Counted from the first letter of the stretch, positions 11,194-22,407 are shown. The stretch is DNA of 64,000 bases from Alisma plantago-aquatica (GCA_963693085.1 OY856409.1:1621659211-1621723210), one strand, 5' to 3'. Numbers and translations: made by a program. The notes: generated from the sequence alone by a model not told the origin.

Positions 11194-12480
11194 ATGAAGG
11201 AAGTTGTCTGTCTTGAAGTAATTAAACTTTTGACTGTAGGAATCATCTACCCCATATATGACTCTCCTTGGGTCAGCCCTGTCCAGGTTGTCCCCAAAAA
11301 GGGTGGGACTACAATCATTAGGAATGAGAAGAATGAGCTCATCCCCACCCGTACCGTCACAGGGTGGAGGATGTGCATTGACTATAGGAAACTCACCAAA
11401 GAAATTAGGAAAGACCACTTCCCTCTTCCCTTCCTCGATCAAGTTCTTAAACGTTTAGCTCGTCAACAATACTTTTGCTATTTAGATGGCTACTCGGGTT
11501 TTTATCAGATTCCCATTCATCCTGAAGACCAAGAGAAGATCACTTTCATATGCCCTTTTGGTACATACGCTTTTAGACGAATGCCCTTTGGCATGTGCAA
11601 TGCACCAGCCACCTTTCAAAGATGTATGTCTGCCATTTTTTCAGGGTTAACTGAAACTGTCATGGAAGTGTTTATGGATGATTTCTCTGTCTATGGAGAC
11701 AGTTTTGATTCCTACCTTCAAAACCTCTCCCTTATCCTTGATAGATGTATTGAATCACACTTAGTCCTTAATTGGGAGAAGTGTCACTTCATGGTCAAGG
11801 AGGGTATTGTTCTAGGCCATAAGGTGAGCAACCAGGGCATTGAAGTAGACCAAGCTAAGATTGAGGTCATCACCAAGATGCCTCCCCCAACCTCAGTCAA
11901 AGACATCCGATCCTTCCTAGTACACACTGGTTTCTATCGGCGATTCATCCATGATTTTTCCAAAATCACAAAACCTCTCACCAATCTTCTTCAAAAGGCG
12001 GTGCCTTTCCATTTCGATACGGCATGCATGGAGAGCTTTCTATGTTTGAAAAAGGCTCTCACCACCACTCCTATCATCTGTTCTCCTGACTGGGCCTTAC
12101 CCTTTGAAATCATGTGCGATGCTAGTGATTTTGTTGTAGGTGCCATTTTAGGACAACGAATTGACAAAAAACACCATGTCATTTATTATGCATCCAAGAC
12201 CTTAGATGAGGCTCAGTGAAATTACACCATGACTGAAAAAGAAATGCTAGCCATTGTCTATGTTGTCGATAAATTTTGCTCATATCTTGTTGGTTCAAAG
12301 GTAGTTGTTTACACTGATCATGCAGCCATTCGCTACCTCATGACCAAGAAAGATGCCAAGCCTAGACTTATAAGATGGATTTTATTATTGCAAGAATTTG
12401 ATCTAGAAATCCTAGACAAAAAGGGATCTGAAAATGTCGTGGATGACCACCTCAGTAGACTTAGCTATAACCCCATTGAT
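11194..12480 (+). pseudogene. Athila reverse transcriptase and RNase H, one in-frame stop
   Basis: A long frame of 341 codons holds the RT fingers and palm. 'WRMCIDYRKL' lies near codon 58, 'YLDGYSGFYQIP' (first catalytic Asp) near codon 96, and FMDD (catalytic Asp pair) at codons 160-163. RNase H begins with 'MCDASDFVVGAILGQ' and continues past an in-frame TGA at 12217-12219 to '[12 protein letters not shown]'. The frame stays readable to about 12580, where it shifts. The domain order matches Ty3/gypsy. The stop separates RT from most of RNase H, so no full enzyme is made. Confidence 0.88.
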
Positions 12481-12581
12481 GAAAATCCAATAAATGAATC
12501 CTTACTTGATGACCAATTGCTCAAGGTAGACTCCCAATTTCCTTGGTTTGTTGATTTTGTAAACTATTTAGCTGCAGGGTA

Positions 12582-13820
12582 TTGCACCCCGAGTATACGG
12601 GACACGCTAAAGCTAAATTTTTACATGATGTGAAAAACTATTATTGGGATGAACCTTATTTGTTTCGACTTTGTGACGATGGTTTATATCGTCGTTGTGT
12701 ATCCCACGAAGAAAGTATCACCATATTGGAACAATGTCACTCTGGACCCTATGGTGGTCACATGAGTTCCCAAAAAATGGATAGAAAAGTCCTACAATGC
12801 AGATTCTTTTGGCTCGCCATCTTCAAAGACTCATATGATTATGTGCTTTCATGTGACCAATGTCAAAGGATGGGTAATATTTCCAAGCATGACCAAATGC
12901 CTCTCACCTCTTGGTAGGAATTAGAGATTTCTGATGTCTGGGGAATCGACTATATGGGCCCATTTCCTTCTTCTTATGGGTTTACTTACATTTTAGTCGC
13001 AGTCGATTACGTATCAAAGTCGATTGAAGCCATACCCACTAAAACATGTGACTCTAAACCCATTAAGAAACTTTTTAAAGATATCATTTTTCCTAGATTT
13101 CGAGTCCCTCACACCGTGATTTTTGACGGGGGATCCCATTTTTTGGAGAAAAGTTTTGAGGCTCTTTTGAAAAAATATGGGGTTTATCACAAAGTTGCCA
13201 CTCCTTACCATCCTCAGACCAGTGGGAAGGTAGAGGTATCCAACAGACAAATAAAATCAATTTTAGAAAAAACTGTTGGATGAACTAGGAAAGATTGGGC
13301 GTTAAAAATCAATGACGCCCTGTGGGCATATCATACTACCTACAAAACACCCATTGGTACCACCCCTTTCAGACTGATCTACGGTAAGTCATGTCACTTA
13401 CCAATAGAACTAGAGCACAAAGCAAGTTGGGCCATCAAAAAATTGAACTTCGACCTTTCCATGGCCGGAGAGAAACGTTATCTCCAAATAAATGAACTTG
13501 ATGAACTTAGGATGAGTGCCTATGAAAATGCAAGAATCTACAAAGACCGAACCAAAATGTGGCATGATGGTCATATTAAGCGCAAAGATATTAGAGAAGG
13601 GGATCAAGTTTTAGTTTTTAATTCAAGATTACGACTTTTTCCTGGAAAACTCAAGTCAAGGTGGTATGGCCCCTACATTGTAAAATGTGCTTACCCACAT
13701 GGTGCCTTTCTCCTATGGGATAAAGTTCTGGGCGAGTTTAAGGTCAATGGGCACCGTCTTAAAAGATATATCACCACTGAAGATGTTGTGACTTCAGACT
13801 CAACCGAATTTCCACCCTAG
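12582..13820 (+). pseudogene. Athila integrase, two in-frame stops
   Basis: The frame is shifted relative to the RT. The zinc-binding part shows 'CHSGPYGGHMSSQK' and 'SCDQCQRMGNIS'. The catalytic core shows '[10 protein letters not shown]' (first Asp), 'FDGGSHF' (second Asp) and '[15 protein letters not shown]' (Glu). In-frame stops are TAG at 12915-12917 and TGA at 13281-13283. The C-terminal part has '[13 protein letters not shown]' and ends at 13818-13820. No chromodomain follows, as expected for Athila. Integrase would join element DNA to the genome. Confidence 0.87.
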
Positions 13821-14745
13821 CAAGATCTGAACCACACAGACCCTTCACCTCCCACGGATTCCAACTAATCTGATCTTGGTCGAGCCACGATGTAAAATAA
13901 GGCGCTAGTTTCGAGGCAACCAAACACTATCTTCCTTTCTCGTTTGTTTTCTTGTTTTTGTTTTTCTGTTCTGTTTTTCCTTGTTCCTTCTGTCGAGCCG
14001 ATCGGTTCGCATTACCAGACGCTCAGTTCAAGACGCTCGACTCGTCCGCTGATCGTTCCACAAACCTTGAATGTAGCTTATGTCCTTTACAGTTTTATGT
14101 TGGCGCCCGAGGCAGACCAGCCGATCGGCTTATTGTCCAACCGATCGGCTTGTGGATCCATTGATCTATATAACGCACCAAACGCAAGGTCATTCTCCCA
14201 TCTCCTCGCAAACCCTAGCCGCCCCCTTCGATGTTCACTCGATCGCTCGTAGCTCCACCCGTTCTTCAGCCGCCCACCTTGATCCTCAGCCGGATGACAA
14301 AGTCCGCTCTTCGGCCGATCGGTTTTCCCTCAGCCGGCCATTTAGCCTTCCCGCAACAGTTGGTTCTGTTGCACGTCTGATATTTCAGCCGCCCGTCCGA
14401 CGGCGACGCCACCCGTCTCGATCGGCAGACGACCGACGGAGCCTCCATCGCCGCCACCTCAACAAGAATGACCGCTCGCAGATCCGCCGAGTGCTCAGCC
14501 GACCACCTGGTGGTTCAGCCGCCCGCCTGGCTGGGACGCCGCCCGTTTCGATCGACAGATGACCAGTGGGTTGGGTTCTGCATCGCCAACTCCTCAGCTT
14601 CCTCTCCAAGACGGTCGTCAGCTAGGTCCACTGAGTGCTCAGATCCAGACTCAGCAGACCGTTTGGTTACTCCATTCGCCCGTCTCAGACGTCGAAATGC
14701 TTGTTTTAGCTCTCCAGACGATCGGTTGGCTCTCCAGATGACTGG
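13821..14745 (+). other. Spacer between pol and the downstream ORF, with scattered palindrome repeats
   Basis: This is GC-richer DNA without a convincing protein. It carries palindrome copies centred at 14001.5, 14124.5, 14144.5, 14318.5 and 14721.5 (then 14741.5 and 14762.5), with 20-21 bp spacing inside pairs. Open frames here have Arg/Ser/Asp-rich text produced by the repeat itself. Confidence 0.6.
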
Positions 14746-16365
14746 TTGGCTTCTCCAGACGATAGGTTTCTCCCTACAGCAGTGATGTTAAGCCGCGTTC
14801 GCAAGGGAAAGGGAAAGGCCCCTACATCCTCTTCCAGGGATCCTCCTCGCCATTCCAGTTCGCATCCCAGAATCCATTTCCACACACCCTCTCCTACGGG
14901 TGAGTCTTCTCCCGAGTCAATCGAGGAGATGCTTTGGGACATCGACGAGGCGGATGAGCTTCTCCGCGAGATAGAGGGAACTCAGAAGGCAGTGAATGAT
15001 CCAGATTCAACCACCCCCTGTTCACCCCGTATAGCACCTATTCCGGGTAGCTACGACCAGTTCACTAGCGTTGAACACTGCCAGCGTTATGAGGATATGT
15101 TCACAATTGGTGTTTCCTTGCCTCGTTGGGTGTGCGGCACAACCCTTGATGCTTTGGGCATCCGCGACGCCGTCGAAGACATCCTCCGCAGAAACCACAT
15201 CCTTGTCTTTCCCTACCGTGTCACCTCCGTCTACTGTGATCTTACCCTCGAGTTTTTGAGCACTTTCCGCAGGTTACACTGTTCTTTCGGAAACTCGAGT
15301 TGTGAATACCAGATTTTTGGGGAAAATCTGGAATCATCCGCCAAGCAAATCACTTCTTTTATCCTCGACGGCAGGGATGAATATTGGCTGGAACAATGTA
15401 GGTGTGGTCTCAAGACTCCTACCCAGACCATTACGACAAAGATAAGTTTTGGGCAGAGATTACCGAGCTTCCTCTTCATCTTCCTAGTGGGCCCAAGGCC
15501 TCCTGCATTCACAACCCGGTGGTCTGTTACCTTCACCGTATTTTGGCTTGCACCATTTTCATACGGGAAGGTACTCAGGGCGCAATTACTTTGGTAGAGC
15601 TTTATGCCCTTTGGTGTCTTTTACATGAAGAACCTTTTAACTAGGTCAATGCTATCATTGAGCATTTTGGTACCCAAGCTAGCTGAGCCACTTCCTCTTC
15701 TTTCCGCATTGGCCACAATGTTACTCAATTCGCCATCTTTTTGGGCTACACCCACATCGCCTTTCCTCCGCTTGAGCTCAAAAATCACCTCATCAACGCT
15801 CACTATTTGAATAATAGTAGGTTTATCCGTTTGGGCACTGAGGGCATTTATTACTTGTTGGTTCAAAGACACTCAGGTGGTCCTCCAGCTCCCGTTACAT
15901 TCGCAGTTTGCAGCAGCAAACTACGTCTACGAGTTGACTGATTTAGCAGGCCATATCCTGAGATTCTACCTGGAGCATCCAGATCCAGACACCTTCCCCG
16001 AGCCACAACCTCACAAGAGGAGCCTCTCTTTAGAGGCACACGACGACGACACTGGACCACCACCGCCACCTTCCAGACGTCGCACCAGGCGACAACCAGA
16101 TGATGACTCCAGTCCTTACGGCTTCTACGAGATCCAGACTCAGCTGGATGAGATTCAGTAAGAGCAGCAGAGACAGGGCCACCAGCTCAATCACATGTAC
16201 CTGATGCAGCGTTCGCAGGAGTCTTGGAATGTGGATTGCGGTCACTATACCCCTAGTCGACCAACTTATGATGTGTACAGAGCACAACAACGTTATCCAG
16301 GCCCTGATTCTCCTTATTGGGCAAACTACTACTCCTCCCACCAGCAGCACCCTCCACCGCAGTGA
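14746..16365 (+). pseudogene. Athila ORF-1-like downstream protein, frameshifted
   Basis: This reading frame follows pol and precedes the 3' LTR. Its first part (283 codons) has the block 'YEDMFTIGVSLPRWVCGTTL', then 'LTLEFLSTF' and 'YQIFGE'. After a frameshift near 15470, 'HNPVVCYLHRILACTIF' and 'LVELYALWCL' appear. This series is typical of the plant retrotransposon family called Athila ORF-1. A second shift leads to a Pro- and Gln-rich tail ending near 16365. The function of the family is uncertain; an envelope-like role has been proposed for downstream ORFs of Athila elements. This copy is broken. Confidence 0.7.
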
Positions 16366-17076
16366 CTCTTCCCTCCATCTCGCTCTTAGAGTTTGCTCGG
16401 GTCGAGCAAATTTCTAAGTCAGGGGTGGGGGTGGGTGGTACGTGATCCACCCTTTATCTTCCCTTTTCAACATTTCTTTCTACATTTTTTATTTGTTTGC
16501 TTTGTTTACTTTCAAACATAAGGCCTTTATCTAGTCGGCCGAATGTTGTACTTTATCTTCAAAAATTAATTGCATTATCAATTTTATTTCAAAAAACTTT
16601 GCAATATCAAGTTCCGTATGATCATGATAGAAATTTTTGGAAACGGTGGCAAGCCTTAGAGGATCAAATAGAATCAAATGCAGATTTTCTTAATTTCAGC
16701 ATTAGATTAACTTATTTGTTTTTACTCTTATATAATGTAGCTACATGTCTCTTCTATCTTATGCAACGACAACTCAAAAAAAAGTTTTTTCAAAAAACTC
16801 AAAAAAACTCAAAAAAAATGATGAGTGTCGAAGCGCAAGTTAGATCAAGACTGTCTTTTCAAAGCATAAGTTTAAAAAAAATTAAGTTATGAAAAATGTT
16901 TTCTTGAGAAACGTAGTGCTTGCAATTTGTGGTTCTAGGAGATGGGTCGCTTGGCCATGAAAAGGATAGAAGAATTGCTAATCTAGGGAGGATGAATTTG
17001 TTATTTCAAAATTTTTTGAATCATTTTGATTTTTCAATTGCTTGAGGACAAGCAAAGCTTTATGTCCACGGTATTT
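16366..17076 (+). other. 3' untranslated region of the Athila-like element
   Basis: It starts with a G-rich run near 16420-16440 and ends with a 'GAGGACAAGCAAAGC' box at about 17044-17058, which in Athila/Tat elements lies just before the 3' LTR. An open frame of 131 codons at 16497-16892 has one hydrophobic stretch but no recognisable family; I do not call it a gene. Confidence 0.5.
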
Positions 17077-17229
17077 TGATGCGTGCTATTTCAGCACATC
17101 TTTTCTGCAAATTATTAAGCTTGTCACATAGAAATACTCCATTCATCTCTTGAAATTGCACAAATTGATATTTTCTCATTTTTATCACAAGTCTTACAAT
17201 CATGTGCATTTTATTGCATTTTCAGGACC

Positions 17230-17345
17230 TGAGCCGATTGACTGGTACTGACAACCGATCATCTCACCACATCCAACCGATCATTTGACAATATGAAATG
17301 TTCGGTTCACCTTCAAGCATCGATCATTTCTCTCATCGACTGATG
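17230..17345. repeat. Palindrome array D in the Athila LTR
   Basis: Degenerate copies of the same palindrome are centred at 17237.5, 17258.5, 17280.5, 17300.5 and 17323.5, with spacings of 21, 22, 20 and 23. More copies lie at 17450-17520. The array is about 270-370 bp upstream of the LTR TATA box at 17598, in the same place as in the copia LTR. The two LTRs are otherwise unrelated. Confidence 0.8.
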
Positions 17346-17597
17346 GCTGAGATCCCCTGATTCCTAAACCAAATGCTCAGCTGATGCCCATTGCTGAGAA
17401 GAAACAACACGGAGCAGGTTCAACTGCGTTGCCACCCTAATTAGGGTTGACAGCCGATCGATCGGCTGCTCTGTTCCAAAACCTTCCAACCGATCAGTTG
17501 GTTCCTGAACCGCTCGATTGGTGGCACGCAGACAGCAAATATCCCAGCCGCCAGCCTCAAAAAACCCTAAACCTAATATATTCCCCCCTCCTTCTCC

Positions 17598-17604
17598 TAT
17601 AAAA
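17598..17604 (+). promoter_or_regulatory. TATA box of the Athila LTR
   Basis: TATAAAA is embedded in CTCCTATAAAAGGAGG, a strong plant TATA context. It lies mid-LTR, upstream of the poly(A) signal at 17695, which fits a U3/R layout. Confidence 0.65.
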
Positions 17605-17694
17605 GGAGGGGCACTTCCTCCTCTTCGGGCATCTTGGATTTCTTTGTATTGGGATTCTGAAGCAACTAGTCTTGTAATCATCTTCTTATTATGC

Positions 17695-17700
17695 AATAAA
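17695..17700 (+). terminator. Poly(A) signal of the Athila LTR
   Basis: AATAAA lies about 95 bp downstream of the TATA box. In LTRs this spacing lets the 3' LTR end the transcript in R. It is assigned by sequence only. Confidence 0.5.
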
Positions 17701-18680
17701 GTAGATTTTAGTTCAATCATAGTTCTTTCAATCTTGTTCTTGTCTCTTCATTCTGCCTTAGTTTTAATCTTCTCTTCTCCGTTCTTTAATTCTGGAGCAA
17801 GGAACAAAGAACTAAGTCATTTCATTGTCTCTAGCATAAGGATTAATCTCCTGATTTTTGGGCTAGACTATGGCTTCAGTACTTTCTTCCTCCATCTCCC
17901 CTTTCTCCATGAGTGAGTAGACTTCTATCGAGGCAAGGGGAATAACCCCTTAGCCATGCTTTTAACGACTTCTTCTTAAACGACTAGATGGTAATCGATT
18001 TTAATTAACGGTTGATCTTTGGATCGCATGTTAATCTAGATGGATATGACCTTGGAAATCCAGATTTAGAACAATAAAATCGATTACATAGACGTTTTGA
18101 TATGACTGTGGATTTTCATCTTTTAGAATGATAAACTAGGAAGCATGAGCACCAAGACCAATGGGCTCATGTGGTGTTTATCTCTTGTGAGTTTTTAAAT
18201 TCGGAAACCTTCATCGAATCGTTGTTTAAGAATTATTTGTTATCACCTAGGCTAAGGTGGTGAAAACCCCTACGAGCCTCGATTTCCATCTCTTGATTTA
18301 ATCATTGCATCCTTTGTTTTGTTTAATTCTTAGTCTTTCATTCATATAGTTTTGCTTGTGTTAACAATCATCTTATTTTTTCCTTGTGCATGTTTATTCT
18401 TGTTGAGTGCATTTTGTCTTACATTAGTGTAATCAATCAAACCCCCAATTTGACTTTTAATTTCTGCTTTAATCTAAAGAAAAATACCAAAAACAAATAA
18501 TAAAGTTCTTCAACTTTGGGTTCTAAGAACAATCTCTAAAAAGTTGTCATGTGGGATCGACCCTTCTATACTACCCTTAAAATCAGAAGTAAAAAAGGTT
18601 TAAACTCTAGGATTAACCATCTTAGTGATTAATATTGCAAATGACGATTATCAAAGAAGGAGTAGGTTTTGGTATCTACA

Positions 18681-18949
18681 GTACTTAGTTTGGATTCTGA
18701 ATTCATTTCCCTTGATTGTAGACATGGTTACATAAAATTCCATAATAATTGTGTAGGTTCTTGAAGATTTGTTGTTGATTGTATTGGAATAAAGAAGGGC
18801 TACTACCTTTGTTGTTTACTTGAGCTAGACAATACTATGATGCATTATTTGCTCCTTTTGAATTGCCATATTGGAAAAAAGATGGTTTCTATACAACTTG
18901 GACTGTATTAGACTTGGTCATGAATGTTGTGGATGGATTTTGAGGCACT
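18681..18949 (-). other. Junction region between the two Athila-like elements
   Basis: AT-rich DNA with no readable protein. It probably continues the minus-strand gag-pol linker in decayed form. Confidence 0.3.
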
Positions 18950-19890
18950 CCATCTACCCTCTTCTTCTTGAACATGGGTGTTGTTCAGCATCACCTTATA
19001 CAAAAACTAGTAACTGAGCATGAAGTTGCCATGTCCCTTCCACGCCTCACAAAAGAGGCTGACATACTTTACCAATTGTTGCAAATGTTGTGGTTGTCCT
19101 CTTCTTTCATATGCATGTCAGGAAGACTTGAGGTTGTCTTGCTTCAAGGCTAGCTTCTTGAGGGATTCCGCTATATATTTGAATTCCAAACTATCTTCTG
19201 CTTTGTCTACCTTGAAGACATCTCATGTCCATAGTAGGAATGGGATCATAATTTATTTTTATAACCTCTTTTAACAACTTCTGATGCACTATCATTGCTT
19301 TAGAATGTGAAGTTTCCTCTAGATGCAGAATCTAGAAAGTTCTTGATGTCATCATCATTACCCCTATAAAAACTTTCTATCAATTGAACTTGTGAAATTC
19401 CACTGTGTGGAAAGCAGACTAGAATCTCCTTGAATCTTTTCCAAGACTTAACTATGGACTTGCATAGCAGCATGCTAAATTGTTTAATCTAGCCCCTAAT
19501 TTGGTATGTGAGTGATGGAAGATAATACTTCTCAAAGAAATTTGGACTGTAGACCCTCCCATGTCGTGATGTTTTATTCTTGTATGTCACTATACCAACA
19601 TCTTGCCTTGTGTGTAAAAGATTACTTACACAGTCTGAGTTTCAGGGTGTCTTCAGAAATTCCAGTTACTTGTCCAGAGCATAGAAGTTAGCAAACCTCT
19701 ATAGGTGATCTTGGCAATCATTTCCTCTATTTCCATCAATGGCACTACTCTGTATCATGAAATGTGTGCAGATCTCAATATGATGGGTGGTGATGGATAT
19801 AGTCACCACGCTATGATGTGCATTAGTAGGCTTAGGGACAAAGAAGCCCTTCAGCTACTTATTTCATTCTTCTTTAGGTACCATTGTATT
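18950..19890 (-). pseudogene. Gag remnant of the minus-strand Athila-like element
   Basis: Minus-strand pieces match plant gypsy Gag. 'EICTHFMIQSSAI' and 'DHL' lie near 19750, 'SWKRFKEILVCFPHSGISQVQ' is split over two pieces near 19400, and 'RGNDDDIKNFLDSASRGNF' lies near 19340. Further on, 'AESLKKLALKQDNLKSS' near 19150 closely parallels 'EESLKLIALKQDRLDSS' at the start of the window, so both elements belong to related families. Stops occur throughout. Confidence 0.7.
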
Positions 19891-19945
19891 TTTAGCTCTA
19901 TTAATGAAGGCCATAACTGCTCAGTTTTTTCTTAGACATGGGCTT

Positions 19946-19963
19946 CTCTCAACAACTACAACA
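19946..19963 (-). promoter_or_regulatory. Decayed primer binding site (Asp-tRNA type)
   Basis: The minus strand reads TGTTGTAGTTGTTGAGAG. Compared with the usual Athila/Tat site TGGCGCCGTTGCCGGGGA, nearly all differences are C to T or G to A. It lies five bases from the LTR end, as expected. The pattern suits deamination of methylated cytosines. Confidence 0.55.
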
Positions 19964-19968
19964 AAATT

Positions 19969-20514
19969 TGATATGAGTTTATTGCACATACAATTTCCAT
20001 AGGATCAATTATCTAAAGTTTTAAACCTTTATCACAATGGCAAATAACTCACCCAAAAGTGAATAGATCAATTATAGTATAGTAAATGGTGAAACACAAA
20101 AGATAGTATTATAAAGAAATCACATTCAAAACCAATCGTTAAGAACAATGTTTAAAACCTTTTGTTCAAGAATTATTATAGAGAAAACAGATTGTAAGGA
20201 AACTAACATTTATAGCTTGAAGTCAATATTAAAGAACATTGGGACGTTTGGATTTCATCTGCATCACCTACGTACCTATCCAAGTGATGACAACTCAAAA
20301 GTCTAACCAATTAAAATAGGACCAAGTGAATTCACCTCCTAACAGAAGCCAAATTACACCAAGAATTATTTCCTTGCGGGCTTGAGGCCTTGTTACCCAC
20401 AATTCATGATTTAGTTGTCCTATAGGAACCCTTATGTAGCCGTATCTAGAATCCTACACATCCATTTGGGAATCTAATCCTAGTTTCACGGTCTATTCTC
20501 AAGATTATATCAAC
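19969..20514 (-). repeat. 5' LTR of the minus-strand Athila-like element, U5/R part
   Basis: It starts TGATATGAG on the plus strand, next to the decayed PBS, and runs into the CACTA insertion. Its last three bases, AAC (20512-20514), are the left CACTA target duplication. The LTR resumes at 45461. Confidence 0.6.
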
Positions 20515-21215
20515 CACTAGTACAAAAATGATATATAACGTCACGTTTGATGGCTCCGATTAAACATAAAAAACTGACGCCATAATACGACAACCTTAGC
20601 TAAATACTACAACTGTCACTATTATGTGAAGTCCGGACAATTTAGAAAAGACATGGGTACTTCTTTTACTTTAACATCAGTTTCTTTTGCAAAAAATCAA
20701 CGTCTCAAATTACTTGCAAAATACAATTTTCCAGGGGAAAAATTGCCTCAAAATTTCAATATGGCGTCGGTTGTACCAAAACGGACGATACATGTTTCGG
20801 GCCATGTCCCCACAAAAACTTTTATCTCTAATTAGTCATTGATTTTCTCTAAAAACTGGCGTCTAATCACCCTTCACGAGACAAAATTTATCCCCCATTA
20901 GTCATCGATTTTTTTCAAAAAACCGACGACTAGGTGTTTTCACACATTGTCCCCATGAAAATATTTCCCCACCAATTTGCTATTTCAGCATCAATTTTTG
21001 TTGGGAAACCAACAACTATGGTCCTAACACAAAACCAAAATTGTTTGTTTCGATATGTGAATAGACGTCATTAGAAACCAAAGACTAAAACCCTAACCGG
21101 GTGCAACGTTTTTGTTTAAAATTGCACTTAATTGTCGGTTTTTCAAGTGTAACCGACACCTATTAGTATTACACGTCGGTTTTTGTAAACAACCGATGAC
21201 AAAAGGTAACTTAAT
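20515..21215 (+). repeat. Left terminal inverted repeat and subterminal repeats of the CACTA element
   Basis: The TIR is CACTAGTACA (20515-20524). Through about 21210 lie repeated short inverted pairs such as GTCGGTT...AACCGAC at 21134-21157 and 21174-21205, each able to form a small hairpin. Related, decayed pairs lie at 20560-21020. Such subterminal motifs bind the TNPA-type protein in CACTA elements. Confidence 0.8.
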
Positions 21216-21980
21216 AACACCCATGTGAAATAGACTCTTCCCCTTCTTTGTATCATAATGATTTCATTAGGGGTTTGTGGTGATTCCAGTGTCGCTCGCC
21301 GCCGTTGATCGTCTTCCTCCACTCACTGTTGGGCTTCTTCACTGATGTCGTTGCCACGTCGTTGGCTTCCTTGCCACCGCAGCTGCTGAAGAGTTGTTGA
21401 TTAGTTGCACTGGCACCACTCCCTAGATACTGAGGGGCTACTGAGTTGTGCCTCCCCCACTACCGGTGAGGAGCACAAGGTGATGCGCCGTTGCCTCTAC
21501 ATGCTCTGGGAGGACGCCACCACCATGGTGCACTAGAGCTTGATGTGCTCGCTGTCGGAGCTTTCTATGGTTGTCGATAGTGTTGTTGCTGCTACTTGAC
21601 ACCATGCCACTTCTGACATTGTCATTGTTGTTGTTGGATACCACACCTCTGAAGGTTTGGGGTTCTTATACCTAATTCTTATTTTGAGCCAAAATAAAAT
21701 AAGAAACTAATAGTTTGATTACATGTTGAGCCTAAATTATTTCAATTACTAGTTTATCTTAATTAATTAGTATTAATTGTTTGCTTTCTCTCTTGATTAA
21801 CAAATCCAAATGGAAGAATGAATTGAATTAAATGATGTTACATAAATTTAGGATAAGAATGATGAAAATAGGATCATAGGTATAGGAATGACAACTTATA
21901 TGTATTTAATTTGTTGGCCTAGAAACTCGTCTGAGATTTACTCATTAGGAGTAAATCTTAGATAGTCTCGATTTAGGACT

Positions 21981-22205
21981 ATTCTTGAACACTTAATCTC
22001 ACTTCATATGTAAGTGTATAATGTATATTTGGTTTTCATGATGTTTTATCAACACTCCCCCGTTTGTTCTCTAAGTACATATGTTGGTGGGCATTTGCCA
22101 ATGTACATCAGTGTACTTAGAGAAATGTGGGGAAATGCTGCCAAAATTTTCTCAAAAACCTAATATACATTATACACTTACTAATGAGATTATGTGTCCA
22201 AGAAT
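21981..22205. repeat. 225-nt imperfect inverted repeat (hairpin)
   Basis: The outer arms pair ATTCTTG at 21981 with its inverse at the right end. TAAGTGTATAATGTATATT (22011-22029) pairs perfectly with AATATACATTATACACTTA (22162-22180). The inner arms pair TTCTCTAAGTAC with GTACTTAGAGAA. A short loop around GGGCATTTGCC closes the structure. The arms are about 110 nt with small bulges. It could be a small foldback element or a source of small RNAs. Confidence 0.8.
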
Positions 22206-22234
22206 GGGATAGGTGGTACACACATTTATTATAA

Positions 22235-22380
22235 GACCCTAAACCCTAATCTTTAACCCTAAACCCTAATCTTTTAACCCAAACCCTAGTCTTTAAATCT
22301 TTACCCCTAAATCCAAAACAATAAACCCTAATCTATATTTAAATCCTTAACTTAATATGTAATCCCTTAACCCTAATATA
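22235..22380 (+). repeat. Telomere-like CCCTAAA-rich stretch
   Basis: Two runs of ACCCTAAACCCTAAT, about 21 bp apart, are followed by looser variants. The units match the plant telomere repeat (CCCTAAA) locally, but the array is too degenerate for a telomere. Confidence 0.65.
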
Positions 22381-22407
22381 TATATGAGTTTTCTCTTTGA
22401 TCATAGA

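Larger units (their letters stand above)
1..18680 (+). mobile_element. Athila-like Ty3/gypsy retrotransposon, 5' truncated by window, host of a nested copia
   Basis: The order gag, protease, RT-RNase H, integrase, extra downstream ORF, polypurine-like tract and LTR is read on the plus strand. It is interrupted at 850-9982 by a copia element flanked by the 5-bp duplication AACCA. The RT (FMDD box), the protease DLGAS motif and a post-pol ORF resembling the Arabidopsis Athila ORF-1 family place it in the non-chromodomain Athila/Tat branch. The coding frame has at least six in-frame stops and several frameshifts, so it is dead. The 5' LTR and PBS lie left of the window, so its own target duplication cannot be checked. 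If the 3' LTR ends at 18680, GTACT at 18681-18685 would be the right copy. Confidence 0.85.
17077..18680 (+). repeat. Probable 3' LTR of the plus-strand Athila-like element
   Basis: The start (TGATGCGTGC) is chosen because it follows the conserved GAGGACAAGCAAAGC box, and the end (GGTATCTACA) because the text before it has the 'GGGATCGACCC' block common near Athila LTR ends. It holds a TATA box, a poly(A) signal and palindrome repeats. The partner LTR is off the window, so both ends are provisional. Confidence 0.55.
21216..22407 (+). other. CACTA 5' non-coding region with a long hairpin and telomere-like text
   Basis: A GC-rich stretch at 21280-21660 has open frames without recognisable content. 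The hairpin at 21981-22205 and the CCCTAAA-rich stretch at 22235-22380 are listed separately. No conserved protein is seen. Confidence 0.5.

Noticed and set aside
13944..14609. Several overlapping 70-160 codon frames on both strands
   Set aside because: The Arg/Ser/Asp-rich text is spelled by the palindrome repeats and GC-rich spacer; no family match.
16497..16892. 131-codon frame with a hydrophobic stretch, possible envelope-like gene
   Set aside because: No signal peptide, no family motif, and A-run artefacts; too weak to call.
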